Shown here: positions 18,244-25,875 of the stretch, one piece after another
How positions within the stretch are numbered: the stretch's first letter is position 1
Layout: each line of letters opens with the position of its first letter
Source: Comamonas sp. BIGb0152
Lineage (GTDB): Bacteria; Pseudomonadota; Gammaproteobacteria; Burkholderiales; Burkholderiaceae_C
Length of the DNA stretch: 64,000 nt
Reading direction: 5' to 3'
NCBI RefSeq assembly: GCF_024809975.1
Contig: NZ_JANUDY010000004.1
Span: forward strand, 248,001 to 312,000
Translations under genes and position numbers: made by a program
Notes under the pieces: model-generated
What the model saw: only the letters and a program-made list of their open reading frames with translations
The model's database searches: none
What the model was told of the DNA's origin: nothing

Positions 18244-18355
18244 GCGCCCGATTGTGACAAAAAACCGGGGTGGTTTGCGCCTGCGACCTGGGAGGAAGCA
18301 GGCACTTCGCTACACTTCAGCACCCCGGCCCTGCTCCTGCCCCGCCGCCAGCTCC

Positions 18356-19621
18356 ATGTTTGCCTCCCCCTCCACCCCCCCTCCACAAACCCAAGGCTGG
18401 TGCCCGGGCGCCTGGCAGCCCATGGCCTCTGGCGATGGCCTGGTGGTACGGGTGCGCCCGCCGCTGGGCCGGCTCAGTGCCGCGCAGGCGCTGCAGTTGG
18501 CAAACCTGGCCGGCCAGCATGGCGCAGGCGTGCTGGAGCTCACCAGCCGCGCCAACATCCAGCTGCGCGGCATGGCCACCGCGCAGCATGGCGCCGTGCT
18601 CGATGCGCTGGCCACCCAGGGCCTGCTCGACCGCGATGCCCGCCAGGAGCAGCTGCGCAACCTGGTCATCGACCCCCTGTGCCAGCCCGGCGATGGCGTG
18701 CTGGCGCTGGCCGAGGCGCTACAACAGGCCATGGCATCCGATACCGCATTGGACGGCCTGCCTGCCAAATTTGGCATGTCCATCGCCAGCGGCCGCCATG
18801 CCGGCCTGGCTGAGGTGGCCGCCGATCTGCAACTGACCCGCCATGGCCCCCATCGCTGGCTGCTGCAGGTGCCCGGCCAGACCGGGGCCTGGCAGGCCGC
18901 CCACCCATCGCAAGCGGTGCAAGCCGCCTTGGCCCTGGCCCGCTGGTGCGCGGCCCAGGCTCGCGCGCGGCGTGCTGCGGGCGATCACCCGGGCCGCCTG
19001 CCCTCGCTGCTGCGCCAGGCCCAGGCCAGCCCGGGCAGCCTGTCCCCGCTGGCCATGCCCTCTGGCCTGAGCGCGGTACCGGTGTCCCTGCCTGCAGGCG
19101 GCACCCCAAAACCTGGCTGGCAGTACGGTCTTGGCCTGCTGGTGGCCGCGCCGCTGGGCCGAGTCGCTGCCGATGCGCTGGCGCGCCTGGCGCGCAGCGG
19201 CATCGCCGGCCTGCGGCTGACCCCCTGGCGCATGCTGCTGGTCGAAGGCCTTGAACCCCAAGGCATAGAAGCGGCGGGCCTGAACAACCCAGAACACTGG
19301 ATCACCGATCCGCAAGATGCCCGGCTGCGCGTCTCGTCCTGCAGTGGTGCGCCCGCTTGCCACCAGGCTTTGGCGCCCACACAAGATCTGGCGCTGGCCT
19401 TGGCGCCCCATGTGCCCGATGGCGCGCACCTGCATGTCTCGGGCTGCAGCAAAGGCTGCGCGCGCCAGTTGCCCGCCACGGTCACCTTGGTGGCCCAGGC
19501 AGGCAGCACCGAACCCACGTTTGGACGGATCCGCCAGGCATCCGCGCAAGCCGTCCCCGATTCCCGCTGGAGCGCACGCAGTCTGCGCGACAATCCCCGG
19601 CTGTTGTTTGAAGAAATTTGA
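18356..19621 (+). CDS. cobG: Precorrin-3B synthase
   Basis: The 421-residue protein looks like a duplicated nitrite/sulfite-reductase-type ferredoxin-like fold. The [4Fe-4S]/sirohaem ligands are visible as C329-x5-C335 (CSGAPAC) and C364-x3-C368 (CSKGC). CobG uses oxygen to turn precorrin-3A into precorrin-3B, the step that defines the aerobic B12 route. It is the first gene of the cluster. The ATG at 18356 lies where family homology begins. Only 112 bp separate it from kdpE, with no cobalamin riboswitch visible. Confidence 0.9.
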   Translation: MFASPSTPPPQTQGWCPGAWQPMASGDGLVVRVRPPLGRLSAAQALQLANLAGQHGAGVLELTSRANIQLRGMATAQHGAVLDALATQGLLDRDARQEQLRNLVIDPLCQPGDGVLALAEALQQAMASDTALDGLPAKFGMSIASGRHAGLAEVAADLQLTRHGPHRWLLQVPGQTGAWQAAHPSQAVQAALALARWCAAQARARRAAGDHPGRLPSLLRQAQASPGSLSPLAMPSGLSAVPVSLPAGGTPKPGWQYGLGLLVAAPLGRVAADALARLARSGIAGLRLTPWRMLLVEGLEPQGIEAAGLNNPEHWITDPQDARLRVSSCSGAPACHQALAPTQDLALALAPHVPDGAHLHVSGCSKGCARQLPATVTLVAQAGSTEPTFGRIRQASAQAVPDSRWSARSLRDNPRLLFEEI

Positions 19622-20250
19622 TGGTTCATACCTACGAAACCAATGGCGCCGAGATTTATCGGCAGTCCTTCGCCACCATCCGCCGCGAGGCTGATCTGCA
19701 GCGCTTCACCCCCGGTGAGGAGCGCGTGACGGTGCGCATGATCCATGCCGCCGGCATGGTGGAGCTGGCCGCGCATGTGCAGTTTTCTGCCGGCGTGGTG
19801 GCTGCCGGCCAGCGCGCGCTGGAGGCCGGTGCCCCCGTGCTCTGCGATGTGCGCATGGTCAGCGAAGGCATTACCCGCTCGCGCCTGCCCGCAGGCAACC
19901 CTGTGATCTGCACCCTGCACGAGCCCGGCGTGGCCGAGCTGGCGCAGAAGATGAACAACACCCGCAGCGCTGCGGCGCTGGAGCTGTGGCGCCCGCACCT
20001 GGCCGGTGCCGTGGTGGCCATTGGCAACGCGCCTACCGCACTTTTTCACCTGCTTAACATGCTGCAGGACCCGAGCTGCCCCCGGCCTGCGGCCATCATC
20101 GGCTTCCCGGTGGGCTTTATTGGCGCGGCCGAATCCAAGCAGGCGCTGATGCAGGACCTGCCGGTGCCCGCAATGATTGTGCGCGGGCGCCTGGGCGGCT
20201 CGGCCATGACCGTGGCTGCTGTCAACGCCATGGCCAGCCATGTTGAATAA
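19621..20250 (+). CDS. cobH: Precorrin-8X methylmutase
   Basis: 209 residues with the CobH/CbiC signature: IYRQSFATIRREADL, RMIHAAGMVE (with the catalytic His), PVLCDVRMVSEGI, IGNAPTALFHLL and PAAIIGFPVGFIGAAESKQAL. It shifts the C11 methyl group to C12 to give hydrogenobyrinic acid, the last ring-modifying step. The ATG shares its A with the cobG stop codon (TGATG), indicating translational coupling. Confidence 0.95.
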   Translation: MVHTYETNGAEIYRQSFATIRREADLQRFTPGEERVTVRMIHAAGMVELAAHVQFSAGVVAAGQRALEAGAPVLCDVRMVSEGITRSRLPAGNPVICTLHEPGVAELAQKMNNTRSAAALELWRPHLAGAVVAIGNAPTALFHLLNMLQDPSCPRPAAIIGFPVGFIGAAESKQALMQDLPVPAMIVRGRLGGSAMTVAAVNAMASHVE

Positions 20251-21001
20251 AGCCAGCCTCGCCGCCCCAGGCATCATCTGTGTGGGCCTGGGCCCGGGCG
20301 ACCCCGAGCTGATGAGCATCAAGGCCGACCGCTTGGTGCGCGGCGCCCGCCATGTGGCCTTTTTCCGCAAAAAAGGCCGGCCCGGCAAGGCGCGCCAATT
20401 GGTCGACGGCATGCTCAGCGGCCAGGCCGCCGAGTACCCGATGGAGTACCCGGTGACCACCGAAATCCCGGTGGACAGCCCCGCCTATGTGCAGCAGCTG
20501 GCGCAGTTCTACGACGACTGGTGCCTGCGCCTGGCCGCACTGGCCAAACATGAACAAGTCATCGTGCTGTGCGAAGGCGATCCCTTTCTCTACGGCTCCT
20601 TCATGCACCTCTACACCCGGCTGCGCGCAAGGGGCGATGTGGACCTGCAGGTGGTCCCCGGCATCCCCGGTATGGTGGGCTGCTGGCATGCCACCGGCGA
20701 GCCCATCACCTGGGGCGACGATGTGCTCAGCGTGATGACCGGCACCTTGTCCGAGGACGAACTGGTGCGCCGCATGGATACGGCCGATGCGCTGGTCGTC
20801 ATGAAGGTCGGCCGCAACCTGCCACGCATCCGCCGCGCACTGGCCCGTGCCGGCCGCGCCGATGCCGCCTGGCTGGTGCAAAACGGCACCACCGACCAGC
20901 AGCAGGTCGCCCGCCTCAGCGACGTGGGCGACGAAGTTTGCCCCTATTTCGCCATCGTGCTGGTGCACGGCCAGGGCCGCCGCCCGGAGGCCGCATGGTA
21001 A
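20240..21001 (+). CDS. cobI: Precorrin-2 C20-methyltransferase
   Basis: 253 residues of the tetrapyrrole methylase fold: the first loop CVGLGPGDPELMSIKADRL, the second motif VIVLCEGDPFLYGSFMHLY, then GIPGMVGCWHATGEPI. It methylates precorrin-2 at C20 using SAM, the first committed step of the corrin branch. It overlaps the end of cobH by 11 bp. Confidence 0.94.
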   Translation: MLNKASLAAPGIICVGLGPGDPELMSIKADRLVRGARHVAFFRKKGRPGKARQLVDGMLSGQAAEYPMEYPVTTEIPVDSPAYVQQLAQFYDDWCLRLAALAKHEQVIVLCEGDPFLYGSFMHLYTRLRARGDVDLQVVPGIPGMVGCWHATGEPITWGDDVLSVMTGTLSEDELVRRMDTADALVVMKVGRNLPRIRRALARAGRADAAWLVQNGTTDQQQVARLSDVGDEVCPYFAIVLVHGQGRRPEAAW

Positions 21002-21798
21002 GTACCGGCCAGCTGACCATTGCCGGCCTGGGCCCCGGTGACCTGGACCAGATCACGCCCGCCGTGCTGCAGGCCTTGCTGGCGGCCGACGATGTCGTGG
21101 GCTACTTCCCCTATGTAGCGCGTGCCCAGGCCTTGATCACGCAGAGCGCGCCCGCTGGCAGCCGCCAGCCGCAATGGCTCGCCTCAGACAACCGGGTCGA
21201 GCTGGACCGCGCCCAACAGGCGCTGGCGCTGGCCGCCCAGGGCCGGCAGGTCGTGGTGGTCTCGTCTGGTGACCCGGGCGTGTTTGCCATGGCATCGGCG
21301 GTGTTTGAAGCCATCGAAAGCGCCGAGGGGCCGCAGGCGCAGGACTGGCTGACGCTGGACGTGCAGGTCTTGCCCGGCGTCACCGCGATGCTGGCCGCCG
21401 CCGCCCGCGCAGGCGCCCCGCTGGGCCATGATTTTTGCTGCATCAACCTGTCGGACAACCTCAAGCCCTGGCCGGTGATTGCCCGCCGGGTGGCGCTGGC
21501 GGCCGAGGCCGATTTTGCGATGGCCTTTTACAACCCGCGCTCGCAAAGCCGGCCGCAGGGGTTTGTGCGCCTGCTGGAGCTGCTGCGCGCGCATTGCGAG
21601 CCCGAGCGCCTGCTGGTGTTTGCCCGCGCCGTCTCCACGCCCGAGGAATCGCTGCAGGTCTGCCACCTGGCCGATGCCCAGCCCGAGATGGCCGACATGC
21701 GCACGGTGGTGCTGGTCGGCAATAGCCTCACCCGTCGCGTGGGCCGCTACACCTATACGCCGCGCTACTACGGCAATGTGGATGGCAAGGCGCCATGA
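20995..21798 (+). CDS. cobJ: Precorrin-3B C17-methyltransferase
   Basis: 267 residues of the same methylase family: LTIAGLGPGDLDQITPAVLQ, VVSSGDPGVFAMASAVFEAI, VLPGVTAMLAAAARAGAPLG and HDFCCINLSDNLKPW are CobJ-type motifs. It methylates C17 and contracts the ring to give precorrin-4. The frame continues upstream, but the ATG at 20995 overlaps the cobI stop and begins the homology. Its last 31 bp overlap tail-to-tail with the inverted cobK. Confidence 0.94.
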   Translation: MVSTGQLTIAGLGPGDLDQITPAVLQALLAADDVVGYFPYVARAQALITQSAPAGSRQPQWLASDNRVELDRAQQALALAAQGRQVVVVSSGDPGVFAMASAVFEAIESAEGPQAQDWLTLDVQVLPGVTAMLAAAARAGAPLGHDFCCINLSDNLKPWPVIARRVALAAEADFAMAFYNPRSQSRPQGFVRLLELLRAHCEPERLLVFARAVSTPEESLQVCHLADAQPEMADMRTVVLVGNSLTRRVGRYTYTPRYYGNVDGKAP

Positions 21799-22526
21799 CG
21801 GAGCCAATGCAGCACGGCCGCCACCTTTTCGGTGCGCGGCCGCAAGGGCAGCACGGGCCGCTGCACCATCACGACCGGCAGGCCCAGCGCACGGGCGGCA
21901 TCGATCTTGCCGCGCGTGGCAGAACCGCCGGCATTCTTGGCCACCAGCCAGGCAATGCCCTGCTGCTGCAGCAAGGCCAGGTCGTCTTGCAGGCTGAAAG
22001 GGCCCCGGCCCAGCACGACGGTGTGCCGGGGCAGCGGCAGGCTGCCGGGCAAGGGTGCATCGACCAGGCGCAGCAGGTAATGGTGCTGCGGGTAAGCGGC
22101 AAAGGCATCGAGCTGTTTGCGCCCCACGGCCAAAAACACCCGGCTGGGCGCCTCGGACAGCGCGCTGGCGGCATCGGCCATGCTGGCCACTTCCGTCCAG
22201 CGGTCGCCGGGCTGCGCCTGCCAGGGCGCACGCTCCAGCGCCAGCAAGGCGGTGCCGGTGGCGGCGCAGGCCTCGCAGGCATGGCGGCTCATCTGCGCGG
22301 CAAAGGGATGGGTGGCATCCACCACATGGCTGATGCCTTGGGCGCGGATAAAGGCCGCCAGGCCTTGGGCCCCGCCAAAGCCGCCACTGCGTGTGGGCAG
22401 GGGCTGGGCCAGCGGTTGCTGGGTCACGCCGGCGTAAGAGAAGCAAGCCCGCACCCCCGCTTGGTGCAGGGCCTGGGCCAACTCGCTGGCGCCGCTGGTG
22501 CCGCCCAGCAGGAGAACATGCGTCAT
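21768..22526 (-). CDS. cobK: Precorrin-6A reductase, inverted inside the cob cluster
   Basis: The 252-residue protein begins MTHVLLLGGTSGASELAQAL, a nucleotide-binding start, and has the CobK/CbiJ marks SYAGVTQQP, GGFGGAQGLAAFIRAQGI, VVDATHPFAAQMS and VAKNAGGSATRGKIDAARAL. It reduces precorrin-6A to 6B with NADPH. It is the only leftward gene of the cluster. Its start codon (22526-22524) overlaps the cobL start codon (22525-22527) on the other strand, and it overlaps cobJ by 31 bp at its end. The long open frame upstream of its ATG is antisense to cobL and not coding. Confidence 0.92.
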   Translation of the reverse strand: MTHVLLLGGTSGASELAQALHQAGVRACFSYAGVTQQPLAQPLPTRSGGFGGAQGLAAFIRAQGISHVVDATHPFAAQMSRHACEACAATGTALLALERAPWQAQPGDRWTEVASMADAASALSEAPSRVFLAVGRKQLDAFAAYPQHHYLLRLVDAPLPGSLPLPRHTVVLGRGPFSLQDDLALLQQQGIAWLVAKNAGGSATRGKIDAARALGLPVVMVQRPVLPLRPRTEKVAAVLHWLRHGALPSTLP

Positions 22527-23718
22527 GGCTGATCCGTGGTTGACATTGATAGGGTTGAACGAGGATGGATTGTCAGGCCTCAGCCCGGCAGCCAAGTTGG
22601 CATTGGACCAGGCCGAACTGGTATTTGGCGGCCCCCGCCATCTGCAGCTGGCCAACATCGATGCCCGTGGCCGCCCCTGGCCCCAGCCTTTTGATGTGGC
22701 CCCGCTGCTGGCCGAACGGGGCAAACGGGTAGCAGTGCTGGCATCTGGCGACCCCTTCTGGTATGGCGTGGGCGGCAGCCTGGCGGCGCATTTGTCGCCG
22801 CAGGAATGGCGCTGCCATGCCCAAACCTCAACATTTTCGCTGGTTGCCGCCCGCCTGGGCTGGCGACTGGAGGCCTGCGACTGCCTGGGGCTGCATGCCA
22901 GCCCGATTGCACAGTTGCTGCCCCGCCTGGCCCCTGGCCGCCAGCTGATCACCCTGCTGCGCGATGGCGCTGCCGTGCTGCAGCTGGCCGATTGGCTCAG
23001 CCACGAAGGCTGGGGCCAGAGCCCCTTGTGGGTCATGGAAGCCGTAGGCGGCCCGCGCGAGCGCTGCCGCATGCTGCGCGCCGACGAGGCCGCTGCTGCA
23101 CTGCAGGCCGACCCGGCGCAAGCGCCGGTGACGGTGGCCTTGATCGCCCAAGGTGGCGCTGCGCTGCCAGCGGTGCCCGGCAGGCCCGACGACTGGTATG
23201 CCCACGATGGCCAGATCACCAAAGCACCTGCACGTGCGCTGACCCTGGCCACCCTGGCCCCCCGGCGGGGCGAGCGGCTGTGGGACATTGGCGGCGGCTC
23301 GGGCTCGGTCGCCGTGGAGTGGTGCCTGGCCGGCGGCCTGGCCACCAGCATCGAGCAGCATGCTGCGCGCGTGGCCAATATCCGCAGCAATGCCGAGCGC
23401 TTTGGTCTGCAGGCCAGCATGCAAGTAGTGCACGGCCTGGCGCCGGAGGCTTTACTAAATCTACCTGCGCCGCAAGCCGTGTTTGTTGGCGGCGGTTTTG
23501 ATGCGGCGCTGTTTGCGGCATTGCGCGCCCATATGCCCGCAGGCTGCCGCTTGGTGGTGAATGCGGTGACCTTGGAAACCCAGGCGCTCTTGGTGCAGCT
23601 GCATGGCGAGCGGGGCGGCCAGCTGCTGCAGCTGGAGCTGTCGAGCGCCGCAGCGCTGGGCCGCATGCGCAGCTGGAAGGCCGCGCGCCCGCTGGTGCAG
23701 TGGAGCTGGCAGGCATGA
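22525..23718 (+). CDS. cobL: Precorrin-6B C5,C15-methyltransferase (decarboxylating)
   Basis: 397 residues with two domains, as in Pseudomonas CobL: an N-terminal CbiE-type tetrapyrrole methylase (about 1-200: LTLIGLNEDGLSGLSPAAKL, VLASGDPFWYGVG) and a C-terminal CbiT-type Rossmann methyltransferase (about 215-395: LWDIGGGSGSVAVEWCL). It methylates C5 and C15 and removes the acetate carboxyl group to give precorrin-8. An AGGAGA ribosome binding site lies about 10 nt upstream, inside cobK. Confidence 0.95.
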   Translation: MADPWLTLIGLNEDGLSGLSPAAKLALDQAELVFGGPRHLQLANIDARGRPWPQPFDVAPLLAERGKRVAVLASGDPFWYGVGGSLAAHLSPQEWRCHAQTSTFSLVAARLGWRLEACDCLGLHASPIAQLLPRLAPGRQLITLLRDGAAVLQLADWLSHEGWGQSPLWVMEAVGGPRERCRMLRADEAAAALQADPAQAPVTVALIAQGGAALPAVPGRPDDWYAHDGQITKAPARALTLATLAPRRGERLWDIGGGSGSVAVEWCLAGGLATSIEQHAARVANIRSNAERFGLQASMQVVHGLAPEALLNLPAPQAVFVGGGFDAALFAALRAHMPAGCRLVVNAVTLETQALLVQLHGERGGQLLQLELSSAAALGRMRSWKAARPLVQWSWQA

Positions 23719-24194
23719 CCGGGCCAGCGCCCCACCGCTGCGTGGTGCTGGGGCTGGGTTTGCGCGCGCAGGCCCAGGCGGCCGACCTGCAGGCGCTGTG
23801 GCTGCAAGCCCGGCAGCAGCAGCCCGCATTGGAAAATTTTTGCGCAGTCGCCGTGCTGCAAGGCAAGGAGCAGCGGCCGGCGCTGCAGCAGTGGGCCGCG
23901 CAGCTGCCGTTTGCGGTGGCGATGCTGGCGGTGGCGCAAGAGGCCCTGCCCGCGCAGCCGGTGGTCACGCAGTCGCCCCGCCTGCTGGCGCGCTACGGCA
24001 CCGGCAGCGTGGCCGAGGCGGTGGCGCTGTCGGCTGCCGCGCCCGCGCCCCGCTTGCTGCTGGCCCGCCTGGTGGCTGGCGATGGCAGTGCCACCCTGGC
24101 TGCCGCGCTGCGCGAGCGCGGCACCACCCCCTATTGTTGTCTGGCAGCGGGCCTGCGCCCGGCTGATCCACAAACCCAAGGAGTTACGGCATGA
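23715..24194 (+). CDS. cobE: CobE / CbiG C-terminal-domain protein
   Basis: A small protein of 159 residues with the CbiG_C/CobE pattern: [20 protein letters not shown] near the start, [20 protein letters not shown] in the middle, and [20 protein letters not shown]. In P. denitrificans CobE is needed for cobalamin synthesis but its exact role is unsettled; it resembles the domain of CbiG that handles the C2 fragment. It overlaps cobL and cobM by 4 bp each (ATGA), typical of coupled translation. Confidence 0.82.
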   Translation: MTGPAPHRCVVLGLGLRAQAQAADLQALWLQARQQQPALENFCAVAVLQGKEQRPALQQWAAQLPFAVAMLAVAQEALPAQPVVTQSPRLLARYGTGSVAEAVALSAAAPAPRLLLARLVAGDGSATLAAALRERGTTPYCCLAAGLRPADPQTQGVTA

Positions 24195-25039
24195 CCGTGC
24201 ATTTCATCGGCGCCGGCCCCGGCGCTGCCGACCTGATCACCGTGCGCGGCCGCGATCGGATGGCCCGCTGCCCCGTCTGCCTGTATGCGGGCTCGCTGAT
24301 CCCGCGCGAGCTGCTGGCCCATTGCCCGCCAGGTGCGCGCATCGTCAACACCGCATCGATGAGCCTGGACGAGATCATGGAAGAAATCCGCACTGCCGAT
24401 GCGCAGGGCCAGGATGTGGCGCGCCTGCATTCGGGCGATCTGTCGGTCTGGTCGGCCATGGGCGAGCAACTGCGCCGCCTGCGCGCGCTGGGCATTGCCT
24501 ACAGCGTGACGCCGGGCGTCCCCTCGTTTGCCGCAGCGGCCGCCACCTTGGGGGCCGAGCTGACCTTGCCTGGCCTGTGCCAATCCGTGGTGCTGACCCG
24601 CACCTCGGGCCGCGCCACCGCCATGCCCGAGGGCGAGCAACTGGCCGCCTTTGCCGCCACGGGTGCGGTGCTGGCGATTCATTTGTCCATCCATGTGGCC
24701 GAGAAAGTGCAAAGCGAGCTGCTGCCGCACTACGGCGCCGACTGCCCGGCCGCCATCGTCTGGCGCGCCAGCTGGCCCGATGAAACCGTCGTGCGCACCA
24801 GCGTAGGCCAACTGGCCCAGGCCGTCGCTGCCAGCATGGAGCGCACCGCCATCATCTTGGTGGGCCGCAGCATCAGCGCCGAGGATTTTGGCGAGAGCCG
24901 CCTCTACGCCACCGACTACGACCGCCGCTACCGGCCCCAGGGGACAGAGCCGCGCTTTCCGGCGCCACAGGCCGCTGTGGATACCGCCACCGACCGGCCG
25001 CTCGCATCAAGCCAATCGGATACCGAAGGCCAGGCATGA
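24191..25039 (+). CDS. cobM: Precorrin-4 C11-methyltransferase
   Basis: 282 residues: [53 protein letters not shown] and [20 protein letters not shown] are diagnostic CobM/CbiF motifs. It methylates C11 of precorrin-4 with SAM. The last 40 residues (after [15 protein letters not shown]) are a low-complexity tail. Overlaps cobF by 4 bp. Confidence 0.95.
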   Translation: MTVHFIGAGPGAADLITVRGRDRMARCPVCLYAGSLIPRELLAHCPPGARIVNTASMSLDEIMEEIRTADAQGQDVARLHSGDLSVWSAMGEQLRRLRALGIAYSVTPGVPSFAAAAATLGAELTLPGLCQSVVLTRTSGRATAMPEGEQLAAFAATGAVLAIHLSIHVAEKVQSELLPHYGADCPAAIVWRASWPDETVVRTSVGQLAQAVAASMERTAIILVGRSISAEDFGESRLYATDYDRRYRPQGTEPRFPAPQAAVDTATDRPLASSQSDTEGQA

Positions 25040-25875
25040 GCAGCGCGCTGCCGCCTGTGGCGCTGAGCCTCATCGGCATCGGCACCGGCAACCCCGACCA
25101 CCTGACCCGCCAGGCCATTGCGGCGATGAATGCGGCCGACCTGCTGCTGCTGCCCCACAAGGGCGAGGACAAGGCCGAGCTGGCGGCCCTGCGCCTATCC
25201 CTTTGCGATGCGGTGCTGCAGCAGCCCGGGCCGCAAATCGCCGGCTTTGATATGCCCGAGCGCCGCAGCCAGGGCGATGACTACCTGAACCAGGTCGATG
25301 AATGGCATGCCGCCATCACCCTGCGCTGGCAGGCGGCCATTGCCCAAGCCTTAGCCAGTGGTTTGGCAGCACGTGCCAGCAATGGCGTGCTGCAAGTCGC
25401 GCTGCTGGTCTGGGGCGATCCATCGCTCTACGACAGCACCTTGCGCATTGCGGCGCGCATGCAGCCTGCGCCGCTGCAGGTCACGGTTATCGCAGGCATC
25501 ACCTCGATGCAGGCACTCACCGCCGCGCATGCGATTGCCGTCAATGACATTGGCCAGCCCTTTACCGTCACCACCGGCCGCCAGCTGCGCGAGCAAGGCT
25601 GGCCGGCAGGGGTGGACACGCTAGTGGTGATGCTGGACGGCCAGTGCAGCTTTAACTGCTTGTCCGCCGAACAAACAAAGGATGTCTACATCTGGTGGGG
25701 TGCCTACCTGGGCATGGCCCAGCAGTGCCTGGAGCAGGGCCCGCTGGCCGAAGCGGCCGAGCGCATTGTGGCTACGCGCGCAGCGGCACGCGCGGCGCAT
25801 GGCTGGATCATGGATATCTATTTGCTGCGCCGCTTACCCGGCGATCAACCGCCCACTCAATCCAGCGCAGGCTGA
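25036..25875 (+). CDS. cobF: Precorrin-6A synthase (deacetylating)
   Basis: 279 residues of the methylase fold: [54 protein letters not shown] and [17 protein letters not shown] match CobF. It methylates C1 of precorrin-5 and releases acetate, a step found only in the aerobic pathway, so it supports that assignment along with CobG. Its last 19 bp overlap tail-to-tail with kdpD. Confidence 0.94.
   Translation: MSSALPPVALSLIGIGTGNPDHLTRQAIAAMNAADLLLLPHKGEDKAELAALRLSLCDAVLQQPGPQIAGFDMPERRSQGDDYLNQVDEWHAAITLRWQAAIAQALASGLAARASNGVLQVALLVWGDPSLYDSTLRIAARMQPAPLQVTVIAGITSMQALTAAHAIAVNDIGQPFTVTTGRQLREQGWPAGVDTLVVMLDGQCSFNCLSAEQTKDVYIWWGAYLGMAQQCLEQGPLAEAAERIVATRAAARAAHGWIMDIYLLRRLPGDQPPTQSSAG

Noticed and set aside
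18244..18355. Possible cobalamin riboswitch ahead of cobG
   Set aside because: The gap is only 112 bp, too short for the roughly 200-nt element, and no full B12 box could be found.
22527..24179. Long leftward open frame extending cobK upstream to about 800 codons
   Set aside because: The part beyond the MTHVLLLGG start is antisense to cobL and cobE and has Arg/Ser/Ala-rich shadow composition; CobK homologs are about 250 residues long.
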